DNA of 53,743 nucleotides. Origin: Clostridia bacterium (lineage in GTDB: Bacteria; Bacillota; Clostridia; Oscillospirales; CAG-272). Made by a program: the position numbers and the translations under genes. The DNA lies in NCBI GenBank assembly GCA_017935225.1, contig JAGBIA010000043.1, forward strand, positions 1 to 53,743, written 5' to 3'. Position 1 is the stretch's first letter. The number at the start of each line of letters is the position of its first letter. Below the pieces are notes generated by a model. The model was not told the DNA's origin, did not search any database, and saw only the letters and a list, made by a program, of their open reading frames with translations. Of this stretch, positions 9,073 through 17,913 are shown in pieces.

Positions 9073-11472
9073 ATGAAAATAACCGAATTTTTAAAAGAAA
9101 ATCTTGTTTTCCTCGACGGAGGGATGGGAACACTGCTTCAGCAACGAGGACTCAAGGCAGGTGAGCTTCCTGAGCGATGGGGCATCGAGCACCCCGAGGT
9201 GATCCAAGAGATACACAGAAGCTACTACGCGGCAGGAAGCAACGTAGTCAGCACTAATACCTTCGGCGCAAACTCGCTCAAGTTCTCGGACAAGGAGCTT
9301 GAATTGATAGTGAAGAGCGCGATCGAAAATGTGCGTGCCGCGCAGAACGTAGGAGATCAGCCCAAGTGGGTGGCACTCGATATAGGACCTACGGGAAAGC
9401 TGCTCAAGCCATATGGAGATCTCGACTTTGAGGATGCCGTCAGCATATTCTCAAAGACGGTCAAGTTCGGAGCTCGCTACGGCGCTGACCTTGTATTTAT
9501 CGAGACGATGAACGACAGCTACGAGACAAAGGCGGCTGTTATCGCCGCAAAGGAAAGCTGTGATCTGCCGATCTTCGTATCAAACGCATACGGCGAGGAC
9601 GGCAAACTGATGACGGGCGCAGATCCTGCGGCTATGGTAGCTATGCTTGAGGGACTCGGAGTCGACGCGATCGGTGTGAATTGCTCGCTCGGTCCGAAGG
9701 CACTCGCACCCGTGGTAGAAAAGTATCTTGAATATTCCTCGATCCCCGTTCTGCTCAAGCCAAACGCAGGTCTGCCGAGAGCAATCGGCGGTAAGACGGT
9801 CTACGACGTACCGCCCAAAGAGTTCGCGGACACGGTCGCAGAGCTTATAGAAAAGGGCGTGCGCATCGCAGGCGGATGTTGCGGAACGACCCCCGAATAC
9901 ATCAAGGCTCTCACCGACAAAGCATCAGCTATACAACCTATCAATATAGAAAAAAAGAACTATACCTCTATATCTTCATATACGCACGCGGTGTTCTTCG
10001 GTGATACTCCCGTGCTTATCGGAGAGCGCATCAATCCCACGGGCAAGAAACGCTTCAAAGAGGCGCTCAGAGCAGGGGATATGGATTATATTCTCAAAGA
10101 GGGAATTGCACAAGAAGAGCGCGGGGTTCACGTGCTCGACGTCAACGTGGGTCTCCCCGAGATCGACGAGCCGAGCATGCTTACAGATGCGATCTGCGCG
10201 CTTCAGGCAATAACCGATCTGCCCTTGCAGATAGACACCTCTGATCCCGTCGCGATGGAGCGCGCGCTCAGAAGATACAACGGCAAGCCGATGATAAACT
10301 CAGTCAACGGAAAGCGAGAGAGCCTTGAGAGTATTCTTCCGCTTGTCAAAAAGTACGGCGGACTCGTCGTAGCACTCACGCTTGACGAGAGCGGAATTCC
10401 CGAGACGGCGGGGGGAAGATTTGAAATTGCAAAGAAAATTCTCGAGGTGGCAGAGGAATACGGAATTGATAAAAAGGATATCATCTTTGATCCGCTCGCA
10501 CTCACGATAAGTGCAGACAAAAACTCGGCTCGCGAGACTCTTCGCGCGATCACTATGATCCGAAACGAGCTTGGCGCACACACCTCTCTCGGAGTGTCAA
10601 ACGTCTCCTTCGGACTTCCGCAAAGAGACGTGATAAACTCCGCGTTCTTCACCTTAGCACTCGGAAACGGACTTTCTGCGGCTATTATGAATCCTTATTC
10701 GACCGAGATGATGAAATCCTATCACGCGTACCTCGCGCTCTCGGGAAAGGACGATAACTGCGCGAAATTTATCGATTTTGCTTCAACTCTGCCCGATAGC
10801 ACCGCAATTGCTACTTCAAACGCGCAGAACAGCACACAGACAAGCGAGCAATTTGGCTCGGAGCTTGAGCGCGCTATCGCAAAGGGACTTCGAGACAGAG
10901 CCGCAGAGATCACTGGTGAGCTGCTCTCGACAAAAGATCCGCTTGACATAATAAACGGCGAGATAATCCCCGCACTCAACACGGTAGGCAAAGGCTTTGA
11001 AGAGAAGAGAGTATTTCTCCCTCAGCTTCTTATGAGCGCAGAGGCGGCAAAGGCTTCCTTTGAGGTCATCAAGGCGCGCGTGCCTGCGTCAAGAAGCGAT
11101 AAGTGCAGATTTGTGATCGCGACCGTAAAGGGAGACATACACGACATAGGCAAGAATATAGTCAAGCTTCTGCTTGAGAACTACGGTTTTGAGGTGACCG
11201 ATCTCGGAAAGGATGTCTCACCCGAAGACATTGCAGATAAGGCAGTCGAGCTTCACGCCGAGCTTGTAGGTCTCAGCGCACTTATGACCACTACGGTTCC
11301 CGCGATGGAAGAGACGATAAAGCTCCTTCGCGAGCGTGCTCCGAGGGCTAAGATAGTCGTGGGCGGCGCGGTCCTCACCAAAGAATACGCAGACGCCATC
11401 GGCGCAGACAAGTACGCAAAAGACGCTATGGAGACCGTCCGCTACGCAGAGCTTATCAATTCTGCTCTTTAG
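9073..11472 (+). CDS. metH: Cobalamin-dependent methionine synthase, no activation domain
   Basis: Transfers the methyl group of methyl-THF to homocysteine through cobalamin. Order of domains in 799 residues: homocysteine-binding domain (FLDGGMGTLLQQRG; zinc ligands in GVNCSLG and GGCCGTT), pterin-binding domain (GERINPTGKKRFKEA), B12 cap, and B12-binding domain with DIHDIGKNIV, whose His coordinates cobalt. The C-terminal SAM-binding reactivation domain of full-length MetH (about 1200 residues) is absent; the gene ends naturally after the B12 domain. ATG 9073 is chosen because it fits the family start and a TTGGAG ribosome site is 13 bases upstream; the longer open frame from 9022 lies in metF. 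A reactivation protein must be encoded elsewhere. Confidence 0.95.
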   Translation: MKITEFLKENLVFLDGGMGTLLQQRGLKAGELPERWGIEHPEVIQEIHRSYYAAGSNVVSTNTFGANSLKFSDKELELIVKSAIENVRAAQNVGDQPKWVALDIGPTGKLLKPYGDLDFEDAVSIFSKTVKFGARYGADLVFIETMNDSYETKAAVIAAKESCDLPIFVSNAYGEDGKLMTGADPAAMVAMLEGLGVDAIGVNCSLGPKALAPVVEKYLEYSSIPVLLKPNAGLPRAIGGKTVYDVPPKEFADTVAELIEKGVRIAGGCCGTTPEYIKALTDKASAIQPINIEKKNYTSISSYTHAVFFGDTPVLIGERINPTGKKRFKEALRAGDMDYILKEGIAQEERGVHVLDVNVGLPEIDEPSMLTDAICALQAITDLPLQIDTSDPVAMERALRRYNGKPMINSVNGKRESLESILPLVKKYGGLVVALTLDESGIPETAGGRFEIAKKILEVAEEYGIDKKDIIFDPLALTISADKNSARETLRAITMIRNELGAHTSLGVSNVSFGLPQRDVINSAFFTLALGNGLSAAIMNPYSTEMMKSYHAYLALSGKDDNCAKFIDFASTLPDSTAIATSNAQNSTQTSEQFGSELERAIAKGLRDRAAEITGELLSTKDPLDIINGEIIPALNTVGKGFEEKRVFLPQLLMSAEAAKASFEVIKARVPASRSDKCRFVIATVKGDIHDIGKNIVKLLLENYGFEVTDLGKDVSPEDIADKAVELHAELVGLSALMTTTVPAMEETIKLLRERAPRAKIVVGGAVLTKEYADAIGADKYAKDAMETVRYAELINSAL

Positions 11473-11482
11473 TCTATATACA

Positions 11483-11513
11483 AAAAAGAACGGACGCGTC
11501 CGTTCTTTTTTTC
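11483..11513. terminator. Bidirectional terminator between metH and GH78-like gene
   Basis: The palindrome AAGAACGGACGCGTCCGTTC is flanked by an A run on the left and a T run on the right, so it can end transcription from both converging genes. Confidence 0.88.
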
Positions 11514-11520
11514 TTTAAGA

Positions 11521-13467
11521 TTATTTAATAAATTTACGTATATAGTAGATCGGAAGTGCGCTCCAACCGTGGCACAGACTTCCTGCGCCGCCAAAATCAG
11601 CCGCGCCCTTTTCGGTCTCCCAGACCGACGTTGCGCCCGCGTCAAGCATTCCAAGATAGATGCGCTTGATGTCTCCAAGTACGTAGGGAAGGTATTTCTC
11701 CTCGTCTATCAAGAGAAGCGCGTCATACTTGAAGCACTTCATCGAGAGCGTGATGCCCGTAAGCTTGCTCTCAGGGGTTGCAAGTTCATCAGCAATAGCT
11801 CTCGTTACATCGCCATCAGCCGCGCCGCAAAGCACGCAGAGCGCGTTTCCGAGCTCACTGTAACCGCCGTCGGAGTCGAACATTCCGTAAAGAGAACACT
11901 CAGAATTAAAGAATTTAGCGTTGATCGATGTATTGACCTCATCGGCAAGCGTCGCGTAGCATCTGTCTGTATCCATACCGAGCTTGTCGCAGATATATTG
12001 CATATTCTGAAGTGCGAGCGAGAAGAGCGCATTGAGCACGAGATCGGGTATCTCTTCGTCGACCTTTCCGATAACTCCGTCAAGCCCCTTTGCCCACTCG
12101 TAAAAATTCCAATAGCAAGCAGGACCGAAAGCATTCAGAAGCTTAGTATTGCTATCCATCTGCGCAAAGAACGCATCAAGAACACTTCCAAGCTTCGGGA
12201 AGATCTCGCGTACGAAATCCCAATCACCCGAATAATCTCCGTACTCTCGCACAAGCGTATAGAAATGCAGACCAAAAGAGGGAATTACAAGTCCACTCGC
12301 ACCGGGATAGGTGATGTTGAGCATTCCGTCCTCGCGTCTGTCCTCAGCCATCAGCTTGATAGCAGCGCGCGGAAATTCAAACTCGCCAAAAGCGTAGTAT
12401 CCGCAAAGTATCTGGTTACGGCTGTCCATAACGTACATAGCCTGCTCGCGCCACGGGCAATCTTCGTAATGCTCGTGCAGGCAGAGCTTCAATGTCTCGA
12501 CACAAACGTCGTAGATGCGCTTGAGATCCTTGTCAGCGCAATCAAAGGGAAGTACGTTCAGCGGATAATTGCGAGGGAAAATATCTATTTCAATATTCTC
12601 GAGCGGCTCATCACTCCTCAGCTCCGCATAGCGAAGCCCTAGGCGGCGGAAGTAGCCGAAGTAATCATTCTCACCGCTCTTAGCTCTGTAGTCAAATGCA
12701 AATCTTCGACTGTGAATTTTGTCTCTTACCCAACCGTCGATTATATGCTCGCCGTAGCAAAGCTCGATATTCTGCACGGACGGCGAGTTGAATTTTATGC
12801 GGTAAACTCCAACAGTCTCCTTGCCAAAGTCGAACAGATAGCGATATTTGCCGTCCTGCGCGCTCTTTATAAGCTTGCCTCGGATAGCTTTCTCGGTAAC
12901 GAGATTTTTTATTGGACGCAGAATTGTGGGCAAAAGCTTTTCGGGAGTCACGCAGAAAGACGGAGTAAATCCGTCAACGTCCTCGCTTATCCACGCATCT
13001 TCGGCATTTGCATCATAGCCGTATCCGTATCCAAGCTGACCGGTGATAGAGTAACAAATATGGTTGCGGTAGGTCTTGCTGAGCCTCGAGAGCACACTCT
13101 CGTCGCTGATAGCCAGATTTCTGCGCTCCGAGTCAAGCGAGAAGCAAAGTCCCGCTCCATCATCGATGTTCGTAGAGCAGTTGTTTCCGTAGTACCACAC
13201 CTCGATCGCAAGTCTGTTCTTGCCGAGGACAAGGCTGTCCGTCACGTCAAACTCATCGTAGACCTTATAGTGCGGATAGTCGGGATACTGCCCGAAATTA
13301 CAAAGCTTTCCGTTGAGGTAGAAGCCGTAGTCCGAGTCTGCTGATATCGACAGAGTCACTCTGCCGTCATTCTCGGAATAATCGAACTCGCAAATAAATT
13401 CCGCGTGCTCGTCAGGGGCAGCGTTCGGATTTTCCCATATCCATTTTGCCTTTTCAATCTTATTCAT
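11521..13467 (-). CDS. GH78-like alpha-L-rhamnosidase family protein
   Basis: Likely a glycoside hydrolase acting on rhamnose- or related sugar-containing glycans. The 648-residue protein has an N-terminal jelly-roll (start KAKWIWENPNAAPDEHAEF, later SADSDYGFYLNGK) followed by an alpha/alpha toroid. The motif EDCPWREQAMYVMDSRNQ (roughly residue 345) matches the region that holds the acid residues of GH78 enzymes. There is no signal peptide, so it probably acts inside the cell on imported oligosaccharides. It follows the metallo-beta-lactamase lipoprotein gene by 11 bases, probably in one transcript. The exact substrate cannot be read from the sequence. Confidence 0.75.
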   Translation of the reverse strand: MNKIEKAKWIWENPNAAPDEHAEFICEFDYSENDGRVTLSISADSDYGFYLNGKLCNFGQYPDYPHYKVYDEFDVTDSLVLGKNRLAIEVWYYGNNCSTNIDDGAGLCFSLDSERRNLAISDESVLSRLSKTYRNHICYSITGQLGYGYGYDANAEDAWISEDVDGFTPSFCVTPEKLLPTILRPIKNLVTEKAIRGKLIKSAQDGKYRYLFDFGKETVGVYRIKFNSPSVQNIELCYGEHIIDGWVRDKIHSRRFAFDYRAKSGENDYFGYFRRLGLRYAELRSDEPLENIEIDIFPRNYPLNVLPFDCADKDLKRIYDVCVETLKLCLHEHYEDCPWREQAMYVMDSRNQILCGYYAFGEFEFPRAAIKLMAEDRREDGMLNITYPGASGLVIPSFGLHFYTLVREYGDYSGDWDFVREIFPKLGSVLDAFFAQMDSNTKLLNAFGPACYWNFYEWAKGLDGVIGKVDEEIPDLVLNALFSLALQNMQYICDKLGMDTDRCYATLADEVNTSINAKFFNSECSLYGMFDSDGGYSELGNALCVLCGAADGDVTRAIADELATPESKLTGITLSMKCFKYDALLLIDEEKYLPYVLGDIKRIYLGMLDAGATSVWETEKGAADFGGAGSLCHGWSALPIYYIRKFIK

Positions 13468-13478
13468 ATTTTTCCTCT

Positions 13479-15248
13479 TTACGTGTGATTGGAGATAAAC
13501 TCAGCCTTGTTGTTCTTGAATACGTAGGGGAATTCTATAGTTATGTTGCTCGCGCCCGGCAGATAGATGTCCTTTGCAGGCTTGATAGCCGCACGCACAG
13601 AGCTGTCCTCGATCCACTGCTTTGCACCGTTGGAATTAGAGGGCCAGATGAGCACGTCCGCGTCGACCACCTCATAGATCTTCTCGATGCTCGCCCAGAT
13701 TCCGTGGTGCGCAAGCTGGACCATATCAGATTTGAGATAATCGCCATAGCTGTTTACAAGCACCGTGCCGAGAGTGTGAGTAGCATCGGCAAGCGAAAGA
13801 ACGGTCGTGCCGTCGATGTTTGCTCTTACGATAAGTGAAGTGAGATTGAGATAGTCGAACTTCGCAGGGTAGAAATCCTCGGGGGTGTAAAGTATCTCAA
13901 AGTCTATTCCGCCAAAGCTCAGAAGCTGTCCCGTGTGAGCCTTGATAATTCTCGTTTTTCCTGCGAGTTTCGTCTTGACGAGCTCGCGCATATCGTTCAT
14001 CAGATCGTTGTTTTCCTCGCCTGCGATCTCCTTGTATTTCGACTCGGGAGCAAAGTTGTAAACGAGGTTTTCTATCGTCACATCCTCAGGATGCTTCTCA
14101 ACAAGCTCCTCAAAACCGCTCTGGTGATCGCCGTGTGCGTGAGTGAGGAACCAAGCCGCAACTACTATATCGTTGCCCTCGCCCGCAAGCTTAGAGAGTT
14201 GCTTATAGACAAGATCCTTTCCGTAGTTCGCATCGCCGTCGATAACGACGAAGCGACCGTCGTAAAGCTTGTAGATCATACCGAGTCCAATATCAGAGTA
14301 AGACTGACCGACCAGCGTAAGCGAAGGAGTGGTGACCTTTTCAAAGCTCTTTGCCCTCTCCTCATAATCGGGAAGGGCAGAGACGTCGCCGACTACCGCG
14401 CGCATAACGTCATTGTACGGTTTGTAGTATATGTGAACGTAGCGATCTCCTTTGATAAAGGTCTCAAAGAGATTTCCGCCTGCCTCGCGCGCGACAAGGC
14501 TTTCATATCCGTCTGCCTTGAGTCGTTCCTTATAATCAACGAAAGCATCGTATCCCGCTTCCTCAACCCTTATCATATCGGTATCGTCATCGCAGTCGAT
14601 CGCAAACGCAACACCCTTGGTGCAAGCAGGTAGCTCTGATAACTCAGGCTTGGATATCTTGCTGAGGTTGACCGAAAGATCAAGCGCAACTCTTTGCTCT
14701 CCCGAGTTTGCGATCAGCTTGAGAAGCTCGGAATACATATCGTTGCCGTCACTCTCGTCCGAGAATGCGATGATAAGCTTGTTTCCTTTGACTACGATCT
14801 TACCCTCGCTGAAGCGAAGCTCTTTGTAGATCTCCGCAGACTCATCATAATTTGTGCGGCCTATAAGTACCGCGGGAGCGGATCTGTCATCGCCCGTATC
14901 ATTGTAAGCCTTGAAATCGGTCTTGAACTCAACGAGTGTTCCGGTAAGACTCTTGAGCTTATCACGAAGTTTGTTGTAGATCTTCTTTTCTGCATCCGTA
15001 GCATTTTCGGAGACGATAACAGGACATGTATAGCTTCCGTTATCAAAAATGATAAACTCACTCTCGCCGATCGAGTTGCCCGAGTATTTGGATGGCTCGG
15101 TGTTACCCTCGGTAGCACCGCTGTCGGTCGGCGCATCGGTCGGTATATTTTCGCCCTCTCCACTGTTGTTGCAGGCGGTAAGAGAAGAGAGAATCAGCAG
15201 AAACGCAAACAATGCAAGAGCAATTTTTAAAGCAAATTTATTTTTCAT
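13479..15248 (-). CDS. Metallo-beta-lactamase-fold lipoprotein
   Basis: A surface lipoprotein of 589 residues. The signal peptide ends in a lipobox at SSLTAC, followed by an acidic/Thr-rich linker. The N-terminal half is not recognised; the C-terminal half has the metal-binding motif HAHGDHQSG (typical HxHxDH) and resembles the ComEC/Rec2-type hydrolase fold, with SLADATH and LAHHGIW further on. It may be a hydrolase of nucleic acids or phosphoesters, but the substrate is unknown. ATG 15248 is chosen over the in-frame TTG at 15254 because AAGGAG lies seven bases upstream of the ATG. It is the first gene of a two-gene unit with the GH78-like gene. Confidence 0.8.
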   Translation of the reverse strand: MKNKFALKIALALFAFLLILSSLTACNNSGEGENIPTDAPTDSGATEGNTEPSKYSGNSIGESEFIIFDNGSYTCPVIVSENATDAEKKIYNKLRDKLKSLTGTLVEFKTDFKAYNDTGDDRSAPAVLIGRTNYDESAEIYKELRFSEGKIVVKGNKLIIAFSDESDGNDMYSELLKLIANSGEQRVALDLSVNLSKISKPELSELPACTKGVAFAIDCDDDTDMIRVEEAGYDAFVDYKERLKADGYESLVAREAGGNLFETFIKGDRYVHIYYKPYNDVMRAVVGDVSALPDYEERAKSFEKVTTPSLTLVGQSYSDIGLGMIYKLYDGRFVVIDGDANYGKDLVYKQLSKLAGEGNDIVVAAWFLTHAHGDHQSGFEELVEKHPEDVTIENLVYNFAPESKYKEIAGEENNDLMNDMRELVKTKLAGKTRIIKAHTGQLLSFGGIDFEILYTPEDFYPAKFDYLNLTSLIVRANIDGTTVLSLADATHTLGTVLVNSYGDYLKSDMVQLAHHGIWASIEKIYEVVDADVLIWPSNSNGAKQWIEDSSVRAAIKPAKDIYLPGASNITIEFPYVFKNNKAEFISNHT

Positions 15249-15280
15249 ATCCAATCTCCTTGCAAACAGATATTTGCTAT

Positions 15281-15309
15281 ATTATATCAAACACTCGAAA
15301 AAAAGTCAA
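15281..15309 (-). promoter_or_regulatory. Probable promoter of the lipoprotein-GH78 unit
   Basis: On the minus strand TTGACT (15309-15304) and TATAAT (15286-15281) are 17 bases apart, about 33 bases upstream of the lipoprotein start. Confidence 0.7.
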
Positions 15310-15377
15310 TATTATCCAAACAAAAAATAAGAGTGGAGTTTGCTGAAAAAATTTTATATTATCTTCAGATATTTTTC

Positions 15378-15406
15378 TTGACAAGCCAAGGGATTTGTGA
15401 TACCAT
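15378..15406 (+). promoter_or_regulatory. Probable promoter of TIM-barrel protein gene
   Basis: TTGACA (15378-15383) and TACCAT (15401-15406) with 17-base spacing, 30 bases before the start codon. The -10 box is a moderate match. Confidence 0.6.
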
Positions 15407-15436
15407 AATTTTACTAAAGTTCCAAGGAGGTTAGTT

Positions 15437-16489
15437 ATGCCAAAAAGATCACTGAGAACCGGAGTTGCATATCACGGTAACCGTATGCCCTCACACGCGA
15501 TGGCTGATATGAAGGAGATCGCGAAAGCAGATATGGACATAGTCGTGCATATGCTCTCGCACACGGATTGGGACAGGCACAAAAACGTAATGAAGGATAT
15601 CTTTGCCATAACCGAGGACGCTGGAATGGAGGTTTGGGTCGACAATTGGGGACTTGGAGGCCCTCCCGGTGACAAGTCGCATTTTCTCGCGTATCATCCC
15701 GAAGCGCATATGTACTACAGCAACGGCGAGATGAATCCCGTTTGCGCTTGCCTGAATAGCCCCGAATTCCGCCGCTTCGTCAAGAATTGGATCGAAACTG
15801 TCGCCGAGATGGGTGCTAAGACGATATTCTGGGACGAGCCGAGCATTCCGAAGAAGCTCGTGCCCGGAACCGACGATCAGCGCTACTACGCTTGCTGCTG
15901 TCCGCGATGCAAAAAGCTCTTTGAGGAGCGCTACGGTCGCGCTATGCCGCTCTTTGCCGACGATGACGTCGAGCGCTTCCGTACAGACACGATCGTAGAT
16001 TATTTCACCGAAATAACCGAATACAGCGCGTCAATGGGGATAGAGAACATAGTTTGCATTATGCTCGGCGCGCACTTTGGAATCGATCTTGATACCGTCG
16101 ACAGAGTATGCGCGCTTCCCACCGTCAGCAATATCGGCTCCGATCCGTATTGGTATGCGCACGACGTTGATCCGTACAAGTTCGTCTACGACGGAACTAA
16201 GAAAAATCTCGACGTCTGCGCGCGCTTCGAGAAGGATCACAACATCTGGATACAAGCCTTTGACGTTCCGAGAGGCAGGGAAGACGAGATCATCCTCGCC
16301 ACCACCGCCGCGTACGATGCAGGCGCGAGAACCATACTCGCGTGGGGATATATGGGCAGTGAATCGAACGATTACCGCGCACACAACCCCGAGCGCACCT
16401 GGAACGCGACGGTTGAGGCGATGCGACGCATCCGCGCCGAAGAAAGAGATCGCATTATCGCAGAGTGCAGAAATAAATATCACGTATAA
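15437..16489 (+). CDS. TIM-barrel glycoside-hydrolase-like protein
   Basis: A 350-residue cytoplasmic protein, with no signal peptide, that looks like a glycoside hydrolase barrel. The motif TIFWDEPSIPKK (WDEP at 132-135) resembles the acid/base strand end of such enzymes, and YACCCPRCKKLFEERYG (151-167) resembles the Cys-rich segment seen in beta-galactosidase-like (GH42) barrels. FEKDHNIWIQAFDVPRGRE and ILAWGYMG further on suit strand-end active-site positions. An AAGGAGG ribosome site precedes the ATG. It is a single-gene unit between its own promoter and a terminator-like hairpin. I do not recognise a characterised family; an enzymatic role on carbohydrates is inference. Confidence 0.65.
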   Translation: MPKRSLRTGVAYHGNRMPSHAMADMKEIAKADMDIVVHMLSHTDWDRHKNVMKDIFAITEDAGMEVWVDNWGLGGPPGDKSHFLAYHPEAHMYYSNGEMNPVCACLNSPEFRRFVKNWIETVAEMGAKTIFWDEPSIPKKLVPGTDDQRYYACCCPRCKKLFEERYGRAMPLFADDDVERFRTDTIVDYFTEITEYSASMGIENIVCIMLGAHFGIDLDTVDRVCALPTVSNIGSDPYWYAHDVDPYKFVYDGTKKNLDVCARFEKDHNIWIQAFDVPRGREDEIILATTAAYDAGARTILAWGYMGSESNDYRAHNPERTWNATVEAMRRIRAEERDRIIAECRNKYHV

Positions 16490-16492
16490 TAG

Positions 16493-16523
16493 CAAAAAGC
16501 AGTCGATATTCGGTTGCTTTTTG
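16493..16523 (+). terminator. Terminator-like hairpin after the TIM-barrel gene
   Basis: CAAAAAGCA pairs with TGCTTTTTG around a 13-base loop that itself contains the pair CGA/TCG; the stem's right arm contains the T run. It follows the stop codon closely. Confidence 0.6.
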
Positions 16524-16583
16524 ATTCTTTGGGGATAAAATCCATTAAAAAAGCACTCGTTTTAATTTATTTTTTTCAAACAG

Positions 16584-16612
16584 TTGAATTGTTGGAAAAT
16601 TTGTGTTATAAT
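16584..16612 (+). promoter_or_regulatory. Probable promoter of rimM-trmD
   Basis: TTGAAT (16584-16589) and TATAAT (16607-16612) with 17-base spacing, 35 bases before rimM. Confidence 0.75.
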
Positions 16613-16647
16613 AGATTATGTATAATTATATTCATCTGGAGATTTAA

Positions 16648-17157
16648 ATGGCGATCAAGGATTATATTGAATGTGGCAAGATCATAAACACACACGGTTG
16701 CAGAGGCGGCATTAAGGCTGAGTCCTGGTGCAACTCTGAGGAAGATCTTGCGGCATTCAAGAGACTTTTTATAAAAAACGGCAGTGAATTTGAGGAATAC
16801 AAGGTAACTAAGTCTGCTATCTTCAAGCAGTTCGTTATATTCGAGTTTAAGGGGATTGACGATATGGACAAGGCTATGCTTCTCAAGAATAAGACGCTTT
16901 ACGCGCTCCGCAAGGACTTCAAGCTTGAGAAGGGTGAATTTTTCCTCGCTGATATGATCGGTCTTGAGGTCATAGACGCCGACAACGGCAAGATTTACGG
17001 AAAGCTGCGCGAAATAATGAACCGCGGCGCATCCGACATCTACGTAGTTGACACTCCGAACGGCGAGAGAATGATTCCTGCGGTCGATGAATTTGTGATT
17101 TCTATCGACATCGAAAAGGGTATTTTCGTACGCCCCATTGAGGGAATGCTTGACTGA
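16648..17157 (+). CDS. rimM: Ribosome maturation factor RimM
   Basis: Helps the 3' (head) domain of 16S rRNA mature in the 30S subunit and binds ribosomal protein S19. The 169-residue protein starts with the typical GKIINTHGCRGGIKAES; the second half is the PRC-barrel domain, with DMIGLEVIDADNGKIYGKL and the usual C-terminal motif MIPAVDEFVISID. A GGAG ribosome site precedes the ATG. It is followed by trmD after 11 bases, the common gene order in Firmicutes, where both often lie in a ribosomal protein/16S processing operon. Confidence 0.95.
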   Translation: MAIKDYIECGKIINTHGCRGGIKAESWCNSEEDLAAFKRLFIKNGSEFEEYKVTKSAIFKQFVIFEFKGIDDMDKAMLLKNKTLYALRKDFKLEKGEFFLADMIGLEVIDADNGKIYGKLREIMNRGASDIYVVDTPNGERMIPAVDEFVISIDIEKGIFVRPIEGMLD

Positions 17158-17168
17158 GTGAGGAAGAT

Positions 17169-17876
17169 ATGATTTTTGATATTATGACGCTTTTTCCCGA
17201 GCTCGTGGGCTACGTGCTCGGAGAAAGCATTATCGGCAGAGCACAAAAGAGTGGAGCGATCGAGGTAAACTGTCACAATATTCGCGATTACTCAGAGGAC
17301 AAGCACCGCCGCGTCGACGACACTCCATACGGCGGAGGAAAAGGGATGCTTATGGCTGCTCCGCCGATCTACAATTGTTACAAGCACATCATTGACTCGC
17401 GCGAGGACAAGGATCTTTCTACCAAGGTCGTGTTTATGTCTCCGTCGGGAAGAGTGCTTGATCAGAAGAAGGCAGAGGAGCTGTCGCACTATGACAGACT
17501 TATAATCCTTTGCGGACATTACGAGGGCGTTGACCGCAGAATTATCGACGAGATAGTTGACGAAGAGATATCAATAGGAGATTTTGTCCTCACGGGCGGT
17601 GAGATCCCTGCGTGTATTCTCGTTGATTCGGTCGCAAGACTCGTTGACGGAGTTCTGTCAGATCCTGAATGTTACGAGAACGAAAGTATCTCGAGCGGAA
17701 TGGTAGAATATCCGCAGTACACGCGCCCTTATGAATTCCACGGTGTTAAGGTTCCCGACGTACTTATCTCGGGGCATCACGAAAGAATAGACGAATGGCG
17801 TCGCGCAGAGGCACTCAGGCTTACCAAAGAAAACAGACCGGATATTCTTTTGAAATTCGGAAACGAAAATAACTGA
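17169..17876 (+). CDS. trmD: tRNA (guanine-N1-)-methyltransferase
   Basis: Methylates G37 of certain tRNAs with SAM, which prevents frameshifts at proline and similar codons. The 235-residue SPOUT-fold protein has the trefoil-knot motifs CGHYEGVDRRI and ISIGDFVLTGGEIP, plus GGGKGMLMAAPP near residue 56. A GAGGA ribosome site lies before the ATG. It is translated right after rimM and is followed after 37 bases by the O-antigen-ligase-like gene, with no obvious terminator between, so transcription may read through. Confidence 0.97.
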   Translation: MIFDIMTLFPELVGYVLGESIIGRAQKSGAIEVNCHNIRDYSEDKHRRVDDTPYGGGKGMLMAAPPIYNCYKHIIDSREDKDLSTKVVFMSPSGRVLDQKKAEELSHYDRLIILCGHYEGVDRRIIDEIVDEEISIGDFVLTGGEIPACILVDSVARLVDGVLSDPECYENESISSGMVEYPQYTRPYEFHGVKVPDVLISGHHERIDEWRRAEALRLTKENRPDILLKFGNENN

Positions 17877-17913
17877 TTTTTTGTACTTATGATAGCAGAG
17901 AAAGGAGGACGGC

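Noticed and set aside
11569-12642. Plus-strand 357-codon frame opposite the GH78-like gene
   Set aside because: No protein features; antisense to a well-supported glycosidase.
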